Origin: Gymnothorax reevesii
Taxonomy: Eukaryota; Chordata; Actinopteri; Anguilliformes; Muraenidae
Length of the DNA stretch: 64,000 nucleotides
Assembly (NCBI GenBank): GCA_029721435.1
Contig: CM056574.1
Span: 70,041,501 to 70,105,500 of the forward strand
Reading direction: 5' to 3'
Positions 37,601 to 52,600 of this stretch are shown here, piece by piece. Position numbers and translations under genes: made by a program. Below the pieces are notes generated by a model. That model was not told where the DNA came from and ran no database searches. It saw only the letters and a list, made by a program, of their open reading frames with translations. Position 1 is the stretch's first letter; every line of letters starts with the position of its first letter.

Positions 37601-40600
37601 TATTCTGTTTCATTAACATTGGTTACATGCAATTCGTTTAGTTTCTTATCAAGGCTACCAATGTGTTTGCACGTGGCTTTCTGCTGTGTTTGACACTTGC
37701 ACGTGGTTTTCTCTAATGTACAGTAATGGATGGGAAAAAGCAGTCAAAAATATCAGGGTACTTTATTCAAAGAAGCCGGCCTACTTCACTATCTGCGCGT
37801 AATTAGGGCCCGAGCGTGCGAGGAACCTATTGTTTTTGATGGGATTTTTATTATTCTTCTTCTTCTTCTTCTTTTTATTCTGCTGCGAGAACGCATTTTT
37901 GAGGACTTTGCCATGCACGAAAACTCACAAAAATTTGCCCACACGCCAGTCGTGGTGAAAATTGCAAAGTATTATTATTTTTGTGCTTGGACATGCCCCG
38001 GTGGCTCTATAGCGCCACCAAACACGCGGCCATTTTGGAACGCACTTGCTCGGATTCTCACGAAATTTTATAGAGTCATAGTAGTCATCATAAATTTTTT
38101 TGTAAATTTTTTAGAAATTTTTTTTCCTCACAGGAAGTGAGCTATGAGCCATATCCTGCGTTTTTTTAGATTTTACGAACACATTTTTGAGGGTTTTATC
38201 ATACTCGAAAACTCACCAGACTTGGCTCATAGACTAGAAATATTACGTTCTTTGATTCGATATCTCATTTGGCACTAAGTGTGATATGGTAGCTCTATAG
38301 CGCCCCCTAATACATAATTGCATTTTTGAGGGCCTCAGCATGCTTGAAAACTCTCAAAACTTTGCAAACATATTAAGCAGGTCTTACTTTTAACTAGGAT
38401 TTAGGGTTTACAGATGGATGTGGCAAAATTGCATTACAGCGCCACCTAGAAAATTTCAATGAAGCAGCCCTCGCAGCGTGTTTGACGTACATGTACAAAA
38501 TTCGGTGGACATGTGTACTATGCCAAGACCTAAAAAAAAGTCTCTAGGTGCCATGACCTAGACTCAACAGGAAGTCCGCCATTTTTAATTGAATTTGCAA
38601 ATTTTTTAAATTTTTTGCCATTCACAGGCTTCGTACTTTAACGAACTCCTCCTAGAGATTTTATCCAATCAACCTAAAATTTTGAATTTAACATCTTAAG
38701 ACCTTGTCGATGTTAAATTGCGAAGCTTTTTTGGATTCATTGAACTTTGTATCCGTGGCGTCGCGGCGAATTTCGATGTTCCGCCATGAAACAGGAAGTT
38801 GGTTTTACGCGCACATGCTTTGTGAAATTTGCGTGAAACTTAACAGGCTTCATAGGAGTTCACTTCCAAGTAGACCTATATGTTGATATTAGATTGGGTG
38901 TGGTCAGGTGGCTCCACAGCGCCCTCTTGAAACGGCCATGTTGAGATAAAAGTGCTTGAATGTTCATGAAATTTGGTGTGATCATTGCATTGTTCATGTC
39001 GAGTTATTTTAATTTTTTTGAAATTTTTTGGCCAAACAGGAAGTGAGCTATGCGCCATTTCCTGCGTTTTTCCAAATTTTATAAACACATGTTTGGATGC
39101 TTTAGAATACTCGAAATCTAGCAAAAAGTTGCACAAATTATAATTGTCTTATTATCTTCAATTTTATATATCAATTTACACTAAATTTGGCACAATGGCT
39201 CTATAGCGCCCCCAATCAGATTTTTAAAAGAATTGCCATTTTGGTGGTCTCAGCATGTTCTAAAACTCACAAAATTTTGGAAATGTATAAAGACCATCAT
39301 TCGTATTACTCTGACAAAAAACTTATATATATACATGGCAAAAATGTCACTATAGCGCCCCCTGGAAAATTTTAAATAAGCAGCCCTCGCAGCCTGGTAA
39401 ACCCACATGTATGAAATTCGGTAGACATGTGGAATATGCCGAGACCTACAAAAAATTCTCTTGGTGCCATGACCTACACTCAACAGGAAGTCCACCATTT
39501 TTAATTGAAATTGCAACTTTTTTGGATTGTTGGCCATTCACAGGTGTCGTACTTTAACAAACTCCTCCTAGAGATTTTATCTGATCAACTTAAAATTTGG
39601 CATATGACATTGAAAGACGTCGTCGATGTTAAATTGCGAAGCTTTTTTGGATTCATCGAACTTTGTATCCGTGGCGTCGCGGCGAATTTCGATGTTCCGC
39701 CATGAAAATGGAAGTTTATTTTATGAGCATATGCTTTGGGAGATTTACATGAAACTTTACAGGCTTAATGATAGTCTAATTCCAAATATACCTATATGTT
39801 GATATTGGAGTGGGTGTGGTCAGGTGGCTCTACAGCGCACTCTTGACACGGCCATGTTGATATAAAAGTGCTTGAATGTTCATGAAATTTGGTCAGATCA
39901 TTGCATTTGGTTTTCTGGGCTGTGCTGATTTTTTTGAAATTTTTCGGCCAAACAGGAAGTGAGCTATGAGTCATTTCCTGCGTTATTCCAAATTTTATTA
40001 ACACACCATTTGAAGGCCTTAGCATACTCGAAAACTTGCAAAACTTAACTAAAATTTTATTTGTCACATTGTCTTCAATTTGAAACAAAAATTGGCAGTA
40101 AATGAGGCATCATGGCTCTATAGCGCCACCAATACAATTTTTAAAAGAATTACCCTTTTGAGGGTTTCAGCATGCTCAAAAACTCACAAAATTTTGTACA
40201 ATTTTAAAGACCATCATTCCTATTACACTGATAAAAAATTTACAAATAGGCGTGGCAAAAATGGCATTATAGCGCCCCCTGGAAAATTTCAAATAAGCAG
40301 CCCTCGCAGCCCGATAAACCCACATGTATGAAATTCGGTAGACATGTGGAATATGCCGAGACCTACAAAAAAGTCTCTTGGTGCCATGACCTAGACCCAA
40401 CAGGAAGGCTGCCATTTTTAATTGAAATTGCAACTTTTTAAATTTTTTTTTGCCATTCACAGGTGTCGTACTTTAACGAACTCCTCCTAGAGATTTTATC
40501 CGATCAACTTAAAATTTGGCATATAATATCTAAAAACCTTGCTGACGTTATATTGCAAAGCTTTTTTGATTTCATCGAACGATGCATCTGTGCCGTCACG

Positions 40601-43600
40601 GCGAATTTTGATGTCCTGCCATGAAACAGGAAGTTGCTTTCAATTCCACATACTTTGTGGGATTTGCCTGAAACTTTCCAAGCTTGATAAAATTGTCCGC
40701 CCAAGTATAGATATATGCTTATTTTATATCGAGAGGTACCAGGTGGCTCCACAGCGCCCTCTAGATATGGCCATGTTCAGATAAAAGTGCTTGAAAGTTC
40801 ATGAAATTTGGTATGATCATTGCATTAGTCTTCCCCGCAATTGTTAATTTTTTGAAATTTTTTTGCCAAACAGGAAGAGAGCTATGAGCTATTTCCTGCG
40901 TTTTTCCAAATTTTACGAACACACGTTTTAAGGCCTTAGAATGCTCCAAAACTTGCAAAACCATCCAAAAATTAGAACTGTCTTATTCTCTTCAATACAT
41001 CCATCAATTGGCACTAAATGGGGCATAATGGCTCTATAGCGCCCCCAATTATATTTATAAAAGAATTGCTCTTTTGAAAGTCTAAACATGCTGGAAAATT
41101 TACAAAAATCGAAACACTCATGGAGCCCTGTATTACGATTACTGTGTTGTAGATTTTGTGCACAGGCAAGTCAAAATAGTATCATAGCGCCCTCCAGAAA
41201 ATTTTTGCACTCCCATCTGGAAACCACATTGTACGCAGTCCAGCTGTGTCCAATGGCTCTGAATGGACACCTGCAGCCATCACGATCTTGCTGCCACCCC
41301 AATGTGCACAGGGGGGGCGAGGGCCCTTTCAACGCTGCTTGCAGCTTTCATTAGATCTTGTAATTACGAGATAAGGTGTATTTTTTTTTTTAATCCTGCG
41401 AATGCAATGCACTTCCGTACATAACACCATTCTCCTCTCCCCAAACATAACCACAACCACAAAGCATTTAGGGAATTGAAGTCAAGACAGGTAACAAATA
41501 CATTTTCTGTTCTTACATCAATTTTCATTTAACCCTTAGGGACAGCTGTACGCATTTTACACGCTTTTCATTTTTTTTTTTTTTTGATAATTTTGGCTGT
41601 GTTCATTCATGTAGCATGAATTTTGGTAAGATTGTGTGTTTTTATTTGATCTTATTTCCAGCTCCGCTCTTACAGTAAGGCAAAAATACACTGTGTACAA
41701 GCAGGTGTTACACTAAGTTTTAAGTGCAAAAATGCGCCATTGAAACCCAGAAACCCATTCAAACTGCAATTTTTGATCTCATTTCCATGAAAGCATAATA
41801 CATGCATTTTATTATATCTGAGTGTCAATCAGTAAAGTTACAAGACTGTTGGCTTTGTCACTTATTTATTGCACTTTAACTGCTTTGTTCATTTATGAAG
41901 AGTTAAGAAATGCTGACTGTTAAACCCCCCCCCCGTCACCACCTTCACTAACCGATTCTCTGCAGGAAACCGTGCTTAAGCTAATCCAAACCTAAGCCCC
42001 TCACCAAAAAATAGATTTCTTTCCTGATGGGAACCCAAAAATGTCCCCATAAAGATAAATAAATCGCTTATTGCATCTCTTGAGGGGACACAAGGGTAAG
42101 TACATACTGGCCACACAAGCAAAAACACGCACACACATACAAACACAAGCACACGAACACGCATGCCTGCGTTTGTTCAGTCCTCTGTGTACTGGATTTC
42201 TACATTCAACAGCAAGCTGCACAGTGATCAGTGCTGACCTGCCTTCCTGCACCACTCCTGACATCCCGAACAGCCCAAAATCCGTGATCACCACCTTCCC
42301 CATGTCATAAAACACGTTCTTCGACTTCAGGTCCTTATGCACGATGCCCTTGGCATGGAGATACCCCATTCCCTAAGTGAGGAATGCATCTTTAAGCATA
42401 CCTCTACTACTTGCTCTGTGCACATTTTGTGGTTTTGGGGCTTTTATGATTATTCTCTGAGCAATACTTAATATAAGCAATCATTACAAAAAACACATCT
42501 CTAAATGCGTTCCATCTCACTCTCAACCACCAACAGTGACAGTGCTTGAATTTTGCATCATATTGCGAAATTTAGCAATATTTTCTGCTTAGGAAACATT
42601 AACAGTCCATTTAATGCAATGCAGAGAAAAAAAGTGAGAGTTATAAAGGAGAGACATACAGAATGAAAGATGTGACACCAGAAAGTATTATATCCTTCAC
42701 TTGTTTCATGCATATAATTATTTTGAACAGAGTGCAAATCTCAGCAGGTTAATGTGACTAAGCTCACCTTAACGATCTCCTGCGCAATCTGCCTAGTCTT
42801 GTTGATGTCCATTGGATTTTTAGCGTCTCTTACCACAGAGTAGAGCGTCCGGCCTTTACAGAAACTGCCGAAAATCAAGACTGTGGTCACTACAAAGCAT
42901 GAGAAGCTACGCATCACACCGCTTACACAAGATACAGTAGGAATATAACAGTACTAGATCACATGGACATTGTCGCACCATTGAAAATCAGCGACAAGAC
43001 GCCTGAACAATATGCGCACCGACTCACGACACTTCAGTGACCATACTAGCTGGGCAATAAGGTCAAAAAATTTTCTGATGACAGAAATGTAAAAAACCTT
43101 CAGTCCACATGAGCTAAAAATGCATTTATTGATTAAAAAGAACTAATTTTATTCTGGTGAATTAATTGTTGCATTTGTTAGGCCAATATTCTCAGTGACA
43201 CAAGGGTAAGATTGCATAGCATACTGTAGGTCATAATATTACATCCCATATTGCAATGCTATACCAAACATTTGAGACCCTTTTATTTGCTCTGGATGAG
43301 GATACAAGTAATTAAGCAACAAAGCAATACCAGTGATTCTCTTATATGCATTTATTAGCATGGGCTTAACTGAAAAAACATCATTTTCTGTCATCAACAG
43401 CCCTTCTGTTTAGAGCACACTATTTCAGTACCTCTTTCACACGCACGCACCTGGTAATGATGGCGAGGTGTGGCGGGTCCAAACAGGCTCCCATGAACAG
43501 CACCACGTTCTCGTGGCGGGTCTGCCTGTAGTTCATTACCTCCTTCTTGAACAGCTTCAGGTGCTCCCGGTTGTTGCTGTCGATCTCCAGTAGCCGCACT

Positions 43601-46600
43601 GCCACCTCGCCGTGCCAGCGGCCCTTGTGCACCTTCCCCCAACGGCCTCTGCCGATCAGCTCCCCCAGCTCCAGCTGCTCGAAGGGCACGTCCCACTCCT
43701 GCAGGTACAGGCTGGTCTGGCTCGCCTTCCTGCAGATTGCCCTCCTCCCCAACATGCTTCGCCCCCGCCAGTTCGGGAGCTCCTCCAGCTCATCCCCGTC
43801 ATACTCTTCATCTGACCCCCCATTTCCCTGCTCGCCCTCCTCTCCTCCACCTCCGCCCTGCCCCGCGTGAACAGTCTCCTCTCTGGGATGCTCCTCTTTC
43901 TCCTCAGCAGGGACCTGAAGAGACAGGAGAGGAGGTTACCAAACCCCTGTCCTATCGAGAATTCACATTCTACATTATAAATGCTCTTCTATATTATACA
44001 GTTTATGGAAATATGCTGGAAATTTTGTGATTTTGTGTGTCACTCTAAAGTCCATCCATCCATCCATCCATTTTCTTCCGCTGATCTAAGGCTTGGTCGC
44101 AAGGGTAACAGACTAAGCAGAGGGGCCCAAGCAACCCCTTCCCCAGCCACTTCCTCCAACTCCACCTGGAGGATCCCAAGTCGTTCCCAGGCCAGCCAGG
44201 AGGCATAATCCCTCCAATGTGTTTTGGGCCTGCCTCGGGGCCTCCTCCCAGTTGGACATGCCTGGAAAACCTCTAAAGGGAGGCGCCCAGGAGGCATCCA
44301 AACCAGATGCCCAAATCACCTGAACTGACTGACTCCTCTCAACTCGGAGGAGCAGCGGTTCTACTCTCCCAAATGTCTGAGCTTCTCACCCTATCCCAAA
44401 GGGTCAGCCCAGCTACCCTATGAAGAAAGCTGATTTTGGCCGCTTCTATTCACAATCTTATTTTATTGATCACTGCCCATAGCTTGCGACCATTGGTGAG
44501 AGTTGGAAAGTCGATTGACTAGTAAATCTAGAGCTTTGCCTTTACGTTCAGCTCCTTCTTCACCCCAACAAACGGGTATAATGCCCCCTTTACTTAAGAC
44601 GCCACAACGATCCGTCGGTCAATCTCACACTTCATCTTACCCTCACTCGTGAACAAGACCCCAAGATACTTGAACTCCTCCACTTGGGGTAACAACTCAC
44701 CCTCCACCTGAAGGGGATAATCCGCCTTTTTCCAGAAGAGAACCATGGCCTCAGATTTGGAGGTGCTGATCCTCATTCCAACCACTACAAACTCAGCTGC
44801 GAACCACTCCAGTGAGCAGTGGAGGTCACAGCATGTTGAAGCCAATGGGACCACATCGTCTGCAAACAGTGTGGGATGTAATCCCGGGGCCGCCAAACTT
44901 GACACCCTCTGGACCTCGGCTGCGCCTTGATATCCTGTCCATGAAAATCATGTTCAGAATAGGAGACAGGGCACACCCTTGGCGTAGTCCAACACCAACT
45001 GTAAATGAATCCGACTGTACAGGGATTGAATGGCTCCCGCAGAACCCCCCACACCATACCTCGTGGCTCCAAGTCCACAAAACACATGTAGACTGGATGG
45101 GCAAACTCCCATGACCTCTCCAGTATCCTTGTGAGTGTAAAAAGTTAGTCCACTGTTCCACGGCCGCATTGTTCCTCCTGAATCCAAGGTTCAACAATCG
45201 GGCTAAGTCTCCTTTCCAGCACCCTGGCATAAGGCATTTCCTGGAAGGCTGAGCAGTGTGATCCCCTTATAATTGGAGCTTACCTTTTTTTAAAAATGGG
45301 AACCACCACCCCCATCCATGGGTGCTGTATTGGACCTCCAAGCAATGTTGAACAGGCCTGTCAGCCATGACAGCCTAACAACCTCCAGGTCCTTCAGCAC
45401 CTCAGGGTGAATGTCGTTCATCCCTGGTGACTTGCTAATGCAGAGCTTTTTGACCAGCTCAGTGACTTCCACCAGGGAAATGGGCAATGACTCACCCGAG
45501 CCCTCTGTCCCTGCCTCCTTAATGGAGGGCGTGTCTGCCAAATTCAGGAGTCCCTCAAAGTGCTCCTTCCACCTTCAGACGTTAGCAGCTACCCATCCCT
45601 GCCAAAAACAGCCCGGGTGAAGCCCTGAATCCCCTTCCTGAGTTGTCTGATGGTTTGCCAGAACATCTTCAAGGCCATCCGAAGTCCTTCTCCATGAACA
45701 CGGCTGCAGTCCTCCCAGCTTGCCGGTGCCGGTCTGCCGACTCGGGGATCCCCCAGGCTAACCAAGCCCAAAAGGCCACCTACTTCAGCTTGACAGATTC
45801 CCTCACTGCTGGAGTCCACCAACAGGTCCTTGGGTTGCTGCCACGACAACCTTCAAGCCATAGCTTGCAGCAGCCGCTTTCAGAATGGAGACTTTGAATA
45901 GGGTCTACATGTCCCCTGCCTCTACCTTTTACCATTTTTATTATTCAATATTAACCATGTGTAAAGGGTAAAAAAAATGATGGGGGAGGTCAAGGACATA
46001 CTCTGCAGAATGGTAAAAATTGGACAATTCATTTGTGTTCTTTTATGAAGAAGCAGAGATACTGCACACTTTTGCCAGAACAATGGCTCTCAGTATTAGG
46101 GCTGCGTCAGGGAGCAGGTGGCAGAAGAAGCCGTGCTTAGTACTGGAGCTAACTTCTCCTGATATCTTGTGATAGAGAGATTTTCAACAAACCCTCCCCA
46201 TGGTTTTGAATACTGTGAAAATTTTCTTCAGTAGTGATGTCTTATTCAGAAATAACATGACTTCCCTGGTTAAATAAGGGTCAAATAAATAAATGTGTGT
46301 TTAAAGTTTAGCCAGTAAGTAGTTTAAATAATGTCAATTCAAATCATACAGGTTTAGGAGAAAGCCATAATGTGGTTTATCCTCATCATAATCTATTACA
46401 AAGTATAGAATTATTGTGGGGTCTCAGGGATTGGGAGAATTTGAACAAGCGGGGATGTCATTCTGTAGTGTCGCGGGGGGAGGGTTAAGAGGAATACCTG
46501 CTTTTATTTTTACTTTACCAAAATAAGCTGAAAACCACTATTGTTTCACAAATTGAACTCCTAGACTGGAAAGAAATTAGATGCCAATCACAGCTTATGC

Positions 46601-49600
46601 TAAAATTAATAAGTAATTGTGGAGTGTCAGTGTCAAAAAAAGTCATGTGACTTCCAAGAAACAGAAGTTTTATGAGAATATGAAAAGAGATGCTGGGCGT
46701 TGGCTGTCGGTTGTTTGAAAGAAACCACAATTTTTTTTCACCCCGCTGAATAAAAGTTTTTTCAAGAATTTTCTTAACACTCCTAGTTTTTAGATTTGTT
46801 GTTGCTTTGGAAACTACGACAGTCCACACTCACATAAAACCTCCCTTTTGCCCCATCGTCATTATTTTATCATTAGGTAGAATAAACTGTAAACTTGATG
46901 TATACTCTCTCATCCAAACATCATATAGGTTAATCTAGTAGTGTAACAGCTGATAAAATTACTCCAAATTCAAGTAATGGCAGTGTCCAAAATCCATTTC
47001 AAATGTCTATAAGAATTTTTCTTTCAACATCAGTTGCTAACTGGCAATGACAAAGCTAGCACAGCACACTATTGTAGATGATTTGCAAAACACGATGCAG
47101 GCACCACCCAACTGGTGGTGATTGACAGTTTTCTGGAAAAATGGCATTATGAAATGTCAAACAGAGTTGAGGAACACAGCGTTCTGAAATTGATAGGGAG
47201 CTTTCAAAATAAATTTGATATCATACTATCATACTATCATTTGAGGAACGTTTGTCTGTCTGTCTGTCTGTTCCCCTACTCCTCTGAGGTCCTCTGACAG
47301 ATCTTCACCCAACATGGTGGGTCTATGTAGGTTGTCCCTGGAATTGTCCTTGAGGGGTTAGTTTTTTGAAAGGTCAAGGTCACTGGGGTCAAAGGTCAAT
47401 TTTTCGCATCTCCCATCTCCCTGGACTGATTTTCATGAAAGTTGGTGCGTGGACGCAGGTCGTCACAAGAAATGACCGCGAGAGGTCCGTTCCGTCAAAG
47501 GTCAAGGTCACGAGGGTCAAAGGTCACCGTATTCATGAAAGTTGGTATGTGGACGTAGGTTGTCACAAGAAATTATTCTCGCCTCGGGTAATTCACTAGT
47601 AAAATAAAATGTTATCATAAAATAACATGCAAGTGAAATGCAATGTGTTATCATGAAAAAAAAACAATATATGAAAAAAGATGCATGTTGTCATGAAAAA
47701 TGAAATATTTCATAACAATGATTTGCCGTTTCAAAATATTATTTAAATTTCATAATGTGTTCAGTTCTCATAATTTGTGTAATTAATATAAATATATTGG
47801 TTTTTATTCTCGGCAGCAATTAACTTCATAATTACAATATATTTAATTCATTTTGGCACATTTTTTCCTCATAGTGTAGAGGCGATAATTGTATGTGCCA
47901 GCTGTTCAACTATAAGCCAATGGAACATGTTTGGCTTCTACAGATATAAGTGTCACAAACACAGCCAGCAGCCCAAACTCCAGTAAGAGATACTGGAGGT
48001 GTGTAAAACCCAGAATGTGGCTTGGCATTGTCTTGCTGAAATAAGCAGGGGCGTCCATGAAAAAGACATTGCTTGGATGGCAACATATGTTGCTCCAAAA
48101 CCTGTATGTACCTTTCAGCATTAATGGTGCCTTCACATATGTGTAAGTTGCCCATGCCTTGGGCACTAATACACCCCCATACCATCACAGATGCTGGCTT
48201 TTGAACTTTGCGCCTGTAACAGTCCGGATGGTTCTTTTCCTCTTTGGTCCGGAGGACACGACGTCCACAGTTTCCAAAAACAATTTGAAATGTGGACTCG
48301 TCAGACCACAGAACACTTTTCCACTTTGCACCAGTCCATCTTAGATGAGCTTGGGCCCAGCGAAGCCGGCGGCGTTTCTGGGTGCTGTTGAAAAATGGCT
48401 TTCGCTTTGCATTGTAGAGTTTTAACTTGCACTTGCAGATGTAGCGACGAACCGTAGTTACTGACAGTAGTTTTCTGAAGTGTTCCTGAGCCCATGTGGT
48501 GATGTCCTTTACACACTGATGTCGGTTTTTGATGCAGTACCGCCTGAGGGATCGAAGGTCACGGGCATTCAATGTTGGTTTTCGGCCTTGTCGCTTATAT
48601 GCAGTGATTTCTCCAGATTCTCAGAACCTTTTGACGATAATACGGACCGTAGATGATGAAATCCCTAAATTTCTCGCAATAGCTCGTTGAGGAATGTTGT
48701 TTTTAAACTTTTCGACAATAAGCTTACGCATTTGTTCAGTAAGTGGTGACCCTTGCTCCATCCTTGTTTGTGAATGACTGAGCATTTCAGGGAAGCTGCT
48801 TTTATACCCAATCATGGCACCCACCTGTTCCCAATTAGCCTGTTCACCTGTGGGATGTTCCAAATAAGTGTTTGATGAGCATTCCTCAACTCTCTCAGTC
48901 TTTTTTGCCACTTGTGCCAGCTTTTTTGAAACATGTTGCAGGCATCAAATTCCAAATGAGCTAAAATTTGCAAAAAATTACAAAGTTTACCTGTTCGAAC
49001 ATCAAGTAACTTGTCTTTGCAGTGTATTCAATTGAATATAGGTTGAAAAGGATTTGCAAATCATTGTATTCTGTTTTTATTTATGATTTACACAATGTGC
49101 CAACTTCACTGGTCTTGGGTTTTGTACAATATATCTCAATGTGGATATTTGCATAAATGCGCCTAATTAAAACAAATCATCAGCTTGTTAAAATCTAAAG
49201 GTTGCAATTGTAGTTGGAACAAAAACCAGCATACACAGGGGGGCGCCAGGACCGAACTTAAGAACCACTGACCTAGACCGAGAGCAATACAATAGAGTGC
49301 AGAGGCTGAAACCGCAGAATAAATTCAGCGGTCAAAACATCCATGTGCTGTCTGCCTCTTTCTTTGACTCGCAGGTCAGTAAATATTCCACAATAGCAAC
49401 TTTCTCCACTATATTCTGATAGTTAAGAGTGTAGTGCATGCCAAATGTAAGGGCTTGGTGAGTCAAATGATGTTTTTGTGGAGAACTACATTAACGTTAC
49501 TGAAGAGTTACCTGGTATTTCCGAGCAGTGTTATCAAAGCTAGTGACATGTTAGCCTCCTAGCCAGTCACGTAAGTGGAGATGCATGTCAGCATGGAAGC

Positions 49601-52600
49601 GCTTATTTCTATAATATGGCTTGTCAAATAAACAATATTAACGCATTACCCAGTCATTGTTAGAGTAGTCTTTCATGAAAGAAATTGGAATGGACGTTTT
49701 CCCGTCTTTTAGAAGATTAGCCGGCATGTTAAAATTCGGAACGTGAATGGGATATTGCTAATTGTGAGTCCCGCAACCAAGTAGCTAACTAGCTTTTTAG
49801 CTAATGTTCGCATTTCCATCACCTAGCAACCTAGCTAGCCAGCCAACTTTTCGCCACAGTGATTGAACGTGTGCTACTTCGATGCAACTATTGTACTGGT
49901 TTTTCGAATGCTTGTGAGCACAAAGAAATACATCAGTTGTTACTAAAGATCCTGATTAATGCATAGCCATTTTGTCTTTTTTAATGAAGTAAGAAGTAAA
50001 TTGTTCTATTGGTCTTGTATAAGTCAGAAAGTGCTGTATGGAAACTGTAACATATGGAACCATTGATTGAGTATTTGTTTTGAGGAAATCTTTTCATATT
50101 GATTATTTATTGTTTAATGGGTTTTTACCTGAAAATAGAAATGACTCCTCACAAGTCACTCATTCAGACAAAGTGTTGATACAAATACATGTGTACTCGA
50201 CTTATGTTGTTACAGCAGAATAAATTCAGCGGTCAATGTTAAAACATCCATGTGCTCTCTGCCTCCGTCTTTGACTCGCAGAGTCAGGGGTGCAACATCT
50301 AACATTAACATTAGACAGAATAAACCACTGAGGTTCTGAAAAAAGTGGGAGATAAAAGGAAGAAATTGGAAAAACTGACAGACTCATGCCTTAAATGGGA
50401 CAGAAACCTTGGTTTCAAGTCTGGAAAACCTGGAAACAAAAATTATTGTTCATGTACCAACAACCTAAAACAGCAAAAACAAAAAGCTTCAGGATAGATG
50501 TGAAGAGTCAGCTAGCTATCTAGCTAGCAGTTGTTTATATTTTTTGTAAAAGAAAGTGACTTCAGTGATAGCCATCGTAACTTTTGTTTTCAGCATTAGT
50601 CCTTCGCCTTCCAATAGAATGCAGCAGCATTTTGCCATACCATTTCTTTAGCGAACATAACATGGTGTAACTGCTCTGAGTTTTAAGCGTCCAGCAGATG
50701 ATAATACGTTCCGGTCTTCAGAGGAATCAATTGACAGCAAGCATTTGATGTAGATGTTTCGTACAAACAACATTTTCAGATGTTGGTCCAAATCATGTTT
50801 TTACCAGTGTGCTTCAGCCATTTGCCAAACCTTCAACTTTGTGGTTGCTAGACTGTTGCTCTTGTTTTCAACCTCTTGTTCAAAAGTGTTACTTAATGAG
50901 TCATTTAGCCAGCAGCTAGCATAAACCTTCAATATGAGCGAGGTTTATTGGGATTTTTTTTTTGCTAGTGCTCACTGTTTTCTGAATGGTGGTTCAAAAG
51001 TTCAAATTATCACTGCTTTCAAGTAAGTGAAAAATTCCCTTTCCTTTCACATATGTGAGTAACGTCCAATATACCTGCCTACTTTTTGATGATCCCTGTG
51101 CATTCACATCCATCTGAAACAGTTATCTTGCTGGCTATTCCATTTATGCCATTTGTAATTCACGATTTTACTTGCCCTCCATCTGAAATTCTCGCATTTG
51201 GGTCACGTGATGGCAAACAACTTAGAAGTGTTGCCCAGACTAAAAGCTGAAATCCAGGGAGTCATCGCAACAAATACGAGATTGCATACATGGACAATTT
51301 TTGGGTTTTCTTTTCTCTTTTCTCAATTTCTTTTCTTTTAAATTCAATTTATTTTCGATTTTTTTGTGCATTGTCAACTTTTTCATGCATGTAACACTAA
51401 TGAGCCCAACTTCCAGACTATTTTCACCAAAATTTTCAAACTTTTCCAGGTCTGGAAAAACAGTCATTTAAAATTCCATACTTTTTCAGACTTTCCCTAC
51501 CAGCTGCACTCTCTCACTCTTGACCTCTCACACTTTCTTTCTCATTTGATCATTCTCGAAAACTTTCACTCACTCAAAATTTTCGGTTTCAATTGCTCAT
51601 TCGTTCACTCTCTCTCTTGTTCTCACCTCAGCTTCCTGTTCTGTTGTGGGCAGCTGGAGCTCTGGAACATGCGGTATGGAGTCCGTTTCACTCTGCGGAC
51701 TAAAAACAAATAAAGTCAGAGAAAATGCCCCATAAGCCAGTCTAAACCCACTTTTGCTTTGTAACACATCGCCATATAAGTGAGACTGACTCAACTCTCA
51801 CAGAGTCACAAGAGAAACCACATTTGTAAGCCAGAGTAAAAAACCCACGTCTGCTCTCTGACACACAGTCACTAGAGAGGCTACACAGCTCTCTAACACA
51901 CTGTTACATCCAGAATGACCACTCCGCCTCTCACACAGAGTTACACAAGATAAATCTTGTTGTTAGCAGGGGGGGACCATCCCGAGTCTCTGAAACACTT
52001 CTATACCAGAGAGAAACTACCCCCGCTCTCTGACACACTGTTAAACCAGAAAAAACCACCCCCACTCTCTGATATACTAATATACCATAAAGAAACCACC
52101 TCTGCTCTCTGACACACTACTTTACCGGAGAGAAATCATCTTAACTCTTTGACGTCCTATACAAGAAAACAAGAGGCCTGTCAGCCTAGAGAGCTCCGCT
52201 GAGGATGACTGAAATGTCCACGTCAAAACTTAATTTCAGAAATCCTTGAAAACTATTGCAATATGAAATGCTGAATTTCTCTAAAACTGGGAAGGGCAAT
52301 TTCCTAATTTTCACAGTGAATATTCAGAATAACATAAAGGCTCACACTAAATTAGAAAAAAGTTATCAGACAATTTTTGAGATATTCAATTTGGAAGTGA
52401 AAAGTTGACGCCGGACGGACAGATCGATGGACGCTGGATGACTCGCCATTATAAAATCTCCGCTGACTGCTGACTGTCGTCACAGCGGAGCTAAAAAGTC
52501 ATCAGACAGTTTTTGAGATAAGACTGAAAAGAAAGACTGAAAAAATTGGCACAAACACTGATTTTCTAAGTAAATGCTGAATTTCACAAAAACCGGGACA

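Noticed and set aside
37730..38140. 136-codon plus-strand frame
   Set aside because: It spans the start of the 0.91-kb tandem array. Related frames at 39.2 and 40.1 kb are repeats with different breaks, not a gene.
43547..43870. 107-codon plus-strand frame rich in Ser and Pro
   Set aside because: Antisense shadow of KSR1 exon L, whose minus-strand reading is clearly conserved.
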